Below, in pieces: positions 6,076-10,736 of a DNA stretch of 10,736 nucleotides. A program made the position numbers and the translations under genes. Under the pieces are notes generated by a model. The model worked only from the letters and a program-made list of their open reading frames with translations. It ran no database searches and was not told where the DNA came from. Source of the stretch: Thermoleophilia bacterium (GTDB lineage Bacteria > Actinomycetota > Thermoleophilia > Gaiellales > Gaiellaceae); the NCBI GenBank assembly GCA_016844515.1, contig JAERMP010000085.1:1-10736 (forward strand), written 5' to 3'. How positions within the stretch are numbered: position 1 is the first letter of the stretch; the number at the start of each line of letters is the position of its first letter.

Positions 6076-8558
6076 CGTCGGACACCCCCGAGAACCTGAC
6101 TGCTGCGGCCCATCGCGCCGAGGCCTGGGTCGGCGAGCCGTTCCTGCAGCCTGACGAGGACGTCCTCGCCGCACTCGGTCCCGGCACCGCGAGACGAGCT
6201 GCGCTCGACGACGCGAGCGCCGAGATGGACGCCGGCCTGAAGCGCCCTTCCCGGCGCTGGAAGGTTCGGTACGGGCTCATGCTCGGGCTCGAACGAGTTT
6301 TGACGGAGAACCCGTCGCGCACAGCCGCCGGCACCGAGCTTCGGCGTCATCAGGTCGACGCACTTGCCGGGATGCTCGCCGAGCTCATCGCTGCGACGCA
6401 GCGCTCGGCAGAAGAGAACGGGAACGGGAACGGCGGCGGTAACGGAGCCGTGGTCGAGGCCGAGATCGACGAGGAGGCCGACGACGACTTCGACGCCGGG
6501 TTCATCGAGGAGAAAGACCTCGAGCCCGGCTTCAGTGGCGCCGATCCAGGCGCGGTCCGCCGATACCGCTTTCGCCACCCCACGGCCTCCGGGAAGACGA
6601 TCGCCGCCGCGGGATTCGTCGAGGCCGCACGTGGCCTCGGTGTCCTGATCCTCACGCACCGCCGGCTTCTCGTCTCTCAGTTCACACGCGATCTCACAAC
6701 CGAGGGTTACGCAGACCGCTTCGCCGCTGCGGTTCTCACGGGAACGCACTCGCCACGCGACAACCCGATAACCATCCAGACATACGCCTGGTTCGCACGC
6801 CACGGAAGCGAGCTGGATCGCGAGACGTACGACCTCGTCCTCTGCGACGAGGCGCATACGGCTCTCGGAGAGAAGACGAGCGGCGCAATCCGTGCGTTCC
6901 ACGAGCCGCTCTACATCGGGATGACGGCGACCGAGCAGCTCATCGCCAAGCAGGTCTCCGACGTCTTTCCGGCCTCGGTCGACGATCTCCCGCTGGCCGA
7001 CGCCGCGCGGCGCGGGCTCATCGCGCCGCTGCGCAACCTTCGGGTGCCTCCTGCGGCCGCAATCAACTCCGTCCCGATCGTGGGGGGCGACTTCGAGGAG
7101 CGCGCTCTTGCCGCAGCTCTCGACCACGAGGCGCTCAACCAGGCTGCCGCGAGCCTTTATCGCGAGCGCTTCGGCACGACGCCCGGCATCGTCTACGCGG
7201 CCGGTGTGGAGCACGCCTACAACCTGGCGCAGGAGTTCCGTGCCGCGGGCCTGAAGGCGGAGGCCGTCTCCGGGAAGACGCCTCCCGCGCGTCTTGCCGA
7301 GACGCTCGCAGCGTACGAGCGCGGCGAGATCAACGTCCTGATCAACGCGATGCTCCTCGCGGAAGGCTGGAACTCACCCCGTGCGACCGTCTGCATGCAT
7401 CTCGCGCCGACGGCGTCGCGACGCGTCTACCAGCAGCGGATCGGCCGCATCATGCGCATTCACCCGCGCAAGGAGGCCGGCGTCGTCGTCGACTTCGTCC
7501 CCAAGGGCTCGACGCACAACGACCGTGTGGTCTCGCTCCACGCCCTACTCGACGCAGACTTCTACCGCGAGGGTGCGCGCGTGACTCCGGCGCCACGGCG
7601 GCGACAGCAGAGGCGTGCGCGCCGCAAGCTCTCGCCGGTTCCGTGGCTCGTTCCGGTGACGCCCGACGTGGGACGCCGGCTCGCCGTGATCCAGCGCGAA
7701 TGGCAGCGGATCGACCCCAAGTACCTGGACGACGACGAGCAGCGTTTCTGGGCGACCATCGCAGGGCGACAGATCCGATTCGACCAGCGCGCGGAGTTCG
7801 CGCGCAAGTTCGCAGAGGGACGAGCGAACAAAGGTGCGCTCGAGCAGTTTCTCGCGACGTGTGCTGCCGAGAACCCCAACCGCCGGCTGCGCATGACCGC
7901 ACTCCTCGATCGTGTGGCGACCCCTGTCGACCGCGCGGACTTCGACGACCTCGTCACGCTGGTTACCCAGGCGCCGACGTGGGAGAAGGACCGCTCCGCC
8001 GGTGTTCGGGTGCTTCTCCGCGCGATCGGCGAGGGAAAGCCCGCCGCACCGGATCAGATTCTGGCTCGGTGGACGTGGAAGCTGGCGCGAACGACGCGGA
8101 AGGTGCAGGACCGGCGCGTCTCGACGGAGTTCCCAGAGGCCAAGCGGCTGCTGGGAGCGGCAGCGAACTCGCGCGGGTACCGCCACGAGGAGAACGTCAA
8201 TCGTCTGGTCCAGGTGGCGGGCGCGATGTCGCTGCCGGTGGGAGCCGCGCTCCTGGCTTCAGCCGACGGTTACACGCCGCGCGCGAATGCCTCGCTCGAC
8301 ACGGCTCGAGAAGAGCTCGGAACAACTGGTGAGATTGCGACCGCCCTCGCGGACAACCTCCCCGCACCCAAGCTGACCGCACGAAAGTCCCGCCGGCGGC
8401 GGCGGAAGCGGAGGGCCCCCGCGCAGGGTGAACGTCAGCCGGTCGAGGCCACGCTCGAAGTCGCGGCGGACGGCGACGCACCCTCCGAGCCGATCACGCT
8501 GGTCGCCGAGCCCTCGAACGACCCCGTGGTCACGGAGTCGTCCGAAGACGCGGCGTAG
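6045..8558 (+). CDS. Superfamily 2 DEAD/DEAH-box helicase with acidic insert and unknown C-terminal half
   Basis: This is a predicted NTP-dependent helicase or translocase, 837 aa. RRHQVDALAG around Q103 resembles a Q-motif. The Walker A loop is HPTASGKT (178-185), motif Ia is near LILTHRRLL, motif II is DEAH (268-271), and motif III is TAT (294-296). In the second RecA lobe, motif V is LLAEGWNSP (around 441) and motif VI is QQRIGRIMR (463-471). Between Q103 and Walker A lies a low-complexity insert (123-160) of Asn-Gly repeats and then Asp/Glu. After about residue 510 come roughly 270 residues that I cannot assign, then a basic run (about 780-791, RKSRRRRRKRR) and an acidic tail. ATG 6045 directly follows an in-frame TGA, so the start cannot be further upstream; ATG 6072 is a plausible later start. 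No nuclease domain or partner gene is visible. The substrate is unknown. Confidence 0.9.
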   Translation: MHEATTIPTMTSDTPENLTAAAHRAEAWVGEPFLQPDEDVLAALGPGTARRAALDDASAEMDAGLKRPSRRWKVRYGLMLGLERVLTENPSRTAAGTELRRHQVDALAGMLAELIAATQRSAEENGNGNGGGNGAVVEAEIDEEADDDFDAGFIEEKDLEPGFSGADPGAVRRYRFRHPTASGKTIAAAGFVEAARGLGVLILTHRRLLVSQFTRDLTTEGYADRFAAAVLTGTHSPRDNPITIQTYAWFARHGSELDRETYDLVLCDEAHTALGEKTSGAIRAFHEPLYIGMTATEQLIAKQVSDVFPASVDDLPLADAARRGLIAPLRNLRVPPAAAINSVPIVGGDFEERALAAALDHEALNQAAASLYRERFGTTPGIVYAAGVEHAYNLAQEFRAAGLKAEAVSGKTPPARLAETLAAYERGEINVLINAMLLAEGWNSPRATVCMHLAPTASRRVYQQRIGRIMRIHPRKEAGVVVDFVPKGSTHNDRVVSLHALLDADFYREGARVTPAPRRRQQRRARRKLSPVPWLVPVTPDVGRRLAVIQREWQRIDPKYLDDDEQRFWATIAGRQIRFDQRAEFARKFAEGRANKGALEQFLATCAAENPNRRLRMTALLDRVATPVDRADFDDLVTLVTQAPTWEKDRSAGVRVLLRAIGEGKPAAPDQILARWTWKLARTTRKVQDRRVSTEFPEAKRLLGAAANSRGYRHEENVNRLVQVAGAMSLPVGAALLASADGYTPRANASLDTAREELGTTGEIATALADNLPAPKLTARKSRRRRRKRRAPAQGERQPVEATLEVAADGDAPSEPITLVAEPSNDPVVTESSEDAA
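6415..6445 (+). repeat. Short imperfect GGAACG tandem repeat inside the helicase gene
   Basis: GAACG/GGAACG units repeat three times and pass into GGCGGCGGTAACGG. The tract encodes alternating Asn-Gly (residues 125-134) in the helicase insert. It is in frame and probably varies in length by slippage; six-base changes would keep the frame. Confidence 0.5.
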
Positions 8559-8776
8559 AAGCTGATCCGGACGGTCGGGACGCGTCCAGGTGTCTTGGCC
8601 GGTTTCGCGCAATGCCAGTGTTCATCGGTGGCTTGAGACGCTTCGCGGAGGCATGGCAAGGAAGCACACGGAAAGAGCGTTTGCGCTCGGTTGCCCTCGC
8701 AGACCATTAGCGGGGCTAGCGGCGATCAGCGATCCAGGCCCGCCACCGTCACCTGATCAGCGTTGGCTACTACTCT
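8559..8776. other. Gap between helicase and sulfide operon; no gene seen
   Basis: I see no convincing coding region or structural RNA here. There are two weak stem-loops: GGACG/CGTCC at 8569-8587, just after the helicase stop, and GAGCG-TTTG-CGCTC at 8675-8688. Neither is followed by a T-run, so either could be a weak terminator for the helicase. The part nearest the arsR start presumably holds the upstream promoter region of the sulfide operon. Confidence 0.4.
8724..8762 (+). repeat. Pair of GATCAGCG direct repeats upstream of the sulfide operon
   Basis: GATCAGCG occurs at 8724-8731 and 8755-8762, 31 bases apart start to start (about three helical turns). The second copy ends 15 bases before the dyad near the arsR start. 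The spacing would allow binding on one face of the DNA, but two 8-base copies may be chance. Confidence 0.22.
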
Positions 8777-8800
8777 TCCAGTTATCTCTGTAATACTGGA
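8777..8800. promoter_or_regulatory. Candidate ArsR operator over the sulfide-operon promoter
   Basis: TCCAGT (8777-8782) and ACTGGA (8795-8800) are perfect inverted arms separated by 12 bases. The AT-rich centre (TTATCTCTGTAAT, 8782-8794) stands out in this GC-rich DNA and probably contains the -10 region; TGTAAT and TAATAC are both partial matches. The right arm runs into the ribosome-binding GGAG (8798-8801), 5 bases before the ATG at 8807. An ArsR-family dimer bound here would block both promoter and translation start, the usual autoregulatory arrangement. The role is inferred. Confidence 0.4.
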
Positions 8801-8806
8801 GAAGCT

Positions 8807-9472
8807 ATGGCGAGCGACGCCGACCTCTACGAACAGTTCGCGCGGATCGGCAAGGCGCTCGCCTCCGCACGGCGCGTCGAGCTGCTCGACCTCCTGTGCC
8901 AGGGCGAGCGCAGCGTCGACGCGCTCGCGCGGACGTCCGGCATGACCGTGACCAACACCTCGCAGCACCTCCAGGCACTGCGCGCCGCGCGGCTGGTCGA
9001 TGCGCGCAAGGAGGGCACGAAGGTGATCTACCGTGTCGCCGACGACGAAGTCTGCCGCTTTTTCTTCGCCCTGCGTGAGGTCGCACGCGCCCGTCTTGCC
9101 GAGGTCGAGCAGTTCGTGCGCCGCCACGTCGAGGGAGTAGACGAGTACGAGCCGGTCGGCCGCGTGGAGCTGCTGGAGCGGGCAAAGCGTCGCGGCGTCG
9201 TCGTACTCGACGTCCGCCCGCCGGACGAGTACGTCTCCGGGCACATCGCAGGGGCGATCTCGATTCCGCTCGAAGAGCTCGAGCAGCGGCTCGCGTCACT
9301 GCCCCGCGATGCCGAGATTGTCGCCTATTGCCGAGGTCCGTACTGCCTGCTCGCCCCGCGCGCTGTCGAGCTGCTGCGCGAGCGGGGCTTCGACGCGCGC
9401 CGGCTCGACGACGGCTTCCCCGAGTGGCGCCTCGCCGGTCATCCAGTTGCAGTCGGAGCGGAGGAGCGATGA
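8807..9472 (+). CDS. ArsR-family transcriptional repressor fused to a rhodanese domain
   Basis: The protein has 221 aa. Residues about 8-100 are an ArsR winged helix: recognition helix near TNTSQHLQALRAARLV (49-64), wing EGTKVIYRV (69-77), then a dimerisation helix. Residues about 110-217 are a rhodanese domain, with VLDVRPPDEY, GHIAGAISIP and the active-site loop C175-R-G-P-Y-C180. The classical metal motif ELCVC is absent; the only cysteines in the ArsR part are C31 (LLCQGERSV) and C83 (DDEVCRFF). The rhodanese Cys is able in principle to carry a persulfide, so the likely signal is sulfide or sulfane sulfur rather than arsenic. A GGAG ribosome-binding site at 8798-8801 supports the ATG. It starts the operon with dsrE (ATGA overlap) and the sulfide flavoprotein, and a dyad sits over its promoter. 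ArsR-rhodanese fusions are known; the ligand here is inferred. Confidence 0.94.
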   Translation: MASDADLYEQFARIGKALASARRVELLDLLCQGERSVDALARTSGMTVTNTSQHLQALRAARLVDARKEGTKVIYRVADDEVCRFFFALREVARARLAEVEQFVRRHVEGVDEYEPVGRVELLERAKRRGVVVLDVRPPDEYVSGHIAGAISIPLEELEQRLASLPRDAEIVAYCRGPYCLLAPRAVELLRERGFDARRLDDGFPEWRLAGHPVAVGAEER

Positions 9473-9807
9473 ACGTCCTCGTGCTGGCAAACGACCCGCC
9501 CTACGGAACCGAGCGCTGCTACAACGCTCTGCGCCTCGCGGGTTCCCTCGCGAAGCGCGAGGGAGCGACCGTGCGCCTCTTCTTGATGGCGGACGCTGTC
9601 GGTTGCGCTGTCGCCGGCCAAGAGCTGCCGAACGGCTACTACCACCTCGATCGCATGATCAAGACGGTCCTGCGCCACGGGGCGGAGGTCGGCCTCTGCG
9701 GGACGTGCATGGACGCACGCGCGCTCCACGACGAGCAGATCGTCGAAGGCTCTCGCCGCTCCTCGCTCGAGGAGCTGACCGACTGGACGTCGTCACCTTC
9801 TAACTGA
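9469..9807 (+). CDS. DsrE-family sulfur-relay-like protein
   Basis: The protein is a small cytosolic one of 112 aa with a DsrE/TusD-like fold. It starts NVLVLANDPPYGTERCYNALRLAGSL, a strand-loop-helix typical of the family. It contains the segment VRLFLMADAVGCAV and ends its core with the motif EVGLCGTCMDAR, where C77 and C80 are candidates for a transiently persulfidated cysteine (family knowledge from DsrE/TusD). Other cysteines are C17 and C46. ATG at 9469 overlaps the arsR stop (ATGA, 9469-9472), with GGAG at 9461-9465 (GAGGAG) as ribosome-binding site. An earlier in-frame ATG at 9328 is rejected because that extension is Arg- and Pro-rich and lies inside the arsR gene. The neighbours suggest it passes sulfane sulfur between the flavoprotein and the rhodanese, which is inference. 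Confidence 0.9.
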   Translation: MNVLVLANDPPYGTERCYNALRLAGSLAKREGATVRLFLMADAVGCAVAGQELPNGYYHLDRMIKTVLRHGAEVGLCGTCMDARALHDEQIVEGSRRSSLEELTDWTSSPSN

Positions 9808-9818
9808 GAGAGGAGCCG

Positions 9819-10736
9819 ATGGCTGGAGAGACGGTTGTCATACTCGGAGGCGGCACAGGCGGACTGGTCGCCGCGAACCACCTTGCGCGCACCAAGAACG
9901 GCCACAGGATCGTTCTCGTCGAGCGCGACCCGGTCTACCGCTTTGCACCCTCGTTTCCGTGGGTGATGAGCGGCGCGCGCCGACCCGAGCAGGTGACCGT
10001 CGATCTCCGCCGCCTGACACGCCGCGGCGTCGAGCTCACCCAGGCTGAGGTGCGGGCGATCGACGTGGGCGCCGGACGCGTCGAGACATCGACTGACTCC
10101 ATCCCCTACGACCGGCTCGTCGTCGCGCTCGGAGCCGAGCTCGCTCCCGACATCCTGCTCGGGTTCACCGAGGGCGCTCACAACGTCTACACCGTCGAGG
10201 GCGCCGTCTTCGCCGGCCGCGCGCTCGAGGAGTTCGAGGGCGGTCGCGTCGTCGTCCTCGTCTCACGTCTTCCCTACAAGTGTCCGGCGGCGCCCTACGA
10301 GACAGCCCTGCTCGCCGAGGCACTGCTTCGCAAGCGCGGCGTGCGCAGCGGCTCGACGGTCGACGTCTACACGCCCGAGCCCCTCCCGATGCCGACCGCC
10401 GGCCCCGTGCTGGGCGAGGCGCTGCGGGGGATTCTCGAGCAGCGAGAGATCGGCTTTCACCCCGAGCAGAGCGTCGAGCGGATCGAGCCCGAGGCTCGCG
10501 AGCTCGTGCTGACGACCGGGGAGCGCGTCGGCTACGACCTCCTGCTCGGCGTGCCGCCGCACCGGGCGCCGGCACCGGCCCGCGAGAGCGGCCTCGCCGC
10601 CGAGAGCGGCTTCATCCCTGTCGACCGGGCGACGCTCGCGACGAACGCCGAGGGCGTCTTCGCCATCGGCGACGTTACGACGATCCCGCTTGCCGGAGGC
10701 AGGTTCCTGCCCAAGGCAGGGGTCTTTGCCCACGGC
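9819..10736 (+). CDS. Sulfide:quinone oxidoreductase / flavocytochrome-c-type FAD flavoprotein (3' end outside window)
   Basis: The first 306 residues are present and the frame stays open to the end of the window. The protein is a two-dinucleotide-binding-domain flavoprotein expected to oxidise sulfide to sulfane sulfur and pass electrons to quinone or a cytochrome. Residues 8-15 (ILGGGTGG) are the FAD GxGxxG loop, with acidic E35 ending the second strand (VLVERD). C155 in LPYKCPAAPYE is in the place of the first redox Cys of SQR/FCSD proteins. GVFAIGDV (D285) is the second FAD motif. The second redox Cys would lie beyond the window, so the SQR or FCSD assignment cannot be completed. The ATG at 9819 has AGGAG at 9811-9815 and follows the dsrE stop by 11 bases. 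A general NADH dehydrogenase-like flavoprotein is the alternative, but the Cys motif and operon favour sulfide. Confidence 0.9.
   Translation, partial: MAGETVVILGGGTGGLVAANHLARTKNGHRIVLVERDPVYRFAPSFPWVMSGARRPEQVTVDLRRLTRRGVELTQAEVRAIDVGAGRVETSTDSIPYDRLVVALGAELAPDILLGFTEGAHNVYTVEGAVFAGRALEEFEGGRVVVLVSRLPYKCPAAPYETALLAEALLRKRGVRSGSTVDVYTPEPLPMPTAGPVLGEALRGILEQREIGFHPEQSVERIEPEARELVLTTGERVGYDLLLGVPPHRAPAPARESGLAAESGFIPVDRATLATNAEGVFAIGDVTTIPLAGGRFLPKAGVFAHG

Noticed and set aside
6003..7214. 403-codon open frame on the minus strand opposite the helicase
   Set aside because: No domain is seen, and the plus strand carries ordered helicase motifs through the same bases.
6045..8558. Helicase as part of a phage-defence system
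   Set aside because: No nuclease, methylase, SMC, TIR or other defence partner is adjacent; the neighbours are beta-oxidation and sulfur genes.
8590..8793. 67-codon open frame in the gap before the sulfide operon
   Set aside because: It has no ribosome-binding site, no recognisable composition or motif, and would run through the candidate operator and promoter.
8559..8806. Possible tRNA or small structured RNA in the intergenic gap
   Set aside because: I could not fit a cloverleaf or any long stem; only short 5-bp stems are present.
9328..9468. Upstream ATG extending the DsrE-like protein by 47 residues
   Set aside because: The extension is Arg/Pro/Ala-rich shadow translation of the rhodanese domain, while ATG 9469 has a ribosome-binding site, an ATGA overlap and a family-typical N-terminus.

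Overview
This window is high-GC, densely packed bacterial chromosome. Many GTG starts, short overlaps between genes, a possible leaderless start, an actinobacterial-style FadA/FadB pair and an alpha/beta-hydrolase/class III cyclase fusion suggest an actinobacterium, perhaps a deep branch such as Thermoleophilia. That placement is inference. I see no phage, transposon, tRNA, rRNA or CRISPR signal.

Layout. (1) 1-279, + strand: the C-terminal end of pyrroline-5-carboxylate reductase (proC). It converges on a minus-strand cluster, and one palindrome (276-294) contains the stop codons of both genes. (2) 291-2733, minus strand: an operon-like cluster read from 2733 downward. It encodes a helical-repeat (TPR-like) protein, an alpha/beta-hydrolase/adenylate cyclase fusion broken by a frame change near 1440, and a GFA-family zinc protein. 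(3) 2759-5930, + strand: an overlapping fatty-acid beta-oxidation pair, thiolase (fadA-like) then a bifunctional enoyl-CoA hydratase/3-hydroxyacyl-CoA dehydrogenase (fadB-like). It starts only 25 bp from the divergent minus-strand cluster. (4) 5931-8558: a leader with a candidate -10 box, a perfect stem-loop and a possible 13-codon leader ORF, then an 837-aa superfamily 2 helicase. The helicase has an acidic, Asn/Gly-rich insert and an unrecognised C-terminal half. (5) 8559-10736: a regulatory gap, then a sulfide-handling operon. Its genes are an ArsR-type repressor fused to a rhodanese domain, a small DsrE-family sulfur-carrier-like protein, and an SQR/flavocytochrome-c-type flavoprotein cut off by the window end.

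How the genes fit together. The fadA/fadB products together cover the hydratase, dehydrogenase and thiolase steps of beta-oxidation. The arsR-rhodanese/dsrE/flavoprotein operon reads as a self-regulated sulfide/persulfide oxidation unit: the flavoprotein would oxidise sulfide, the DsrE-like and rhodanese parts would carry sulfane sulfur, and the ArsR part would sense it. The helicase stands alone, with no nuclease, methylase or other defence partner in view, so I do not claim a defence system. The points most worth a second look are the broken hydrolase-cyclase, the sulfide operon with its candidate operator, the helicase's novel parts and leader, and the shared stop-codon palindrome.
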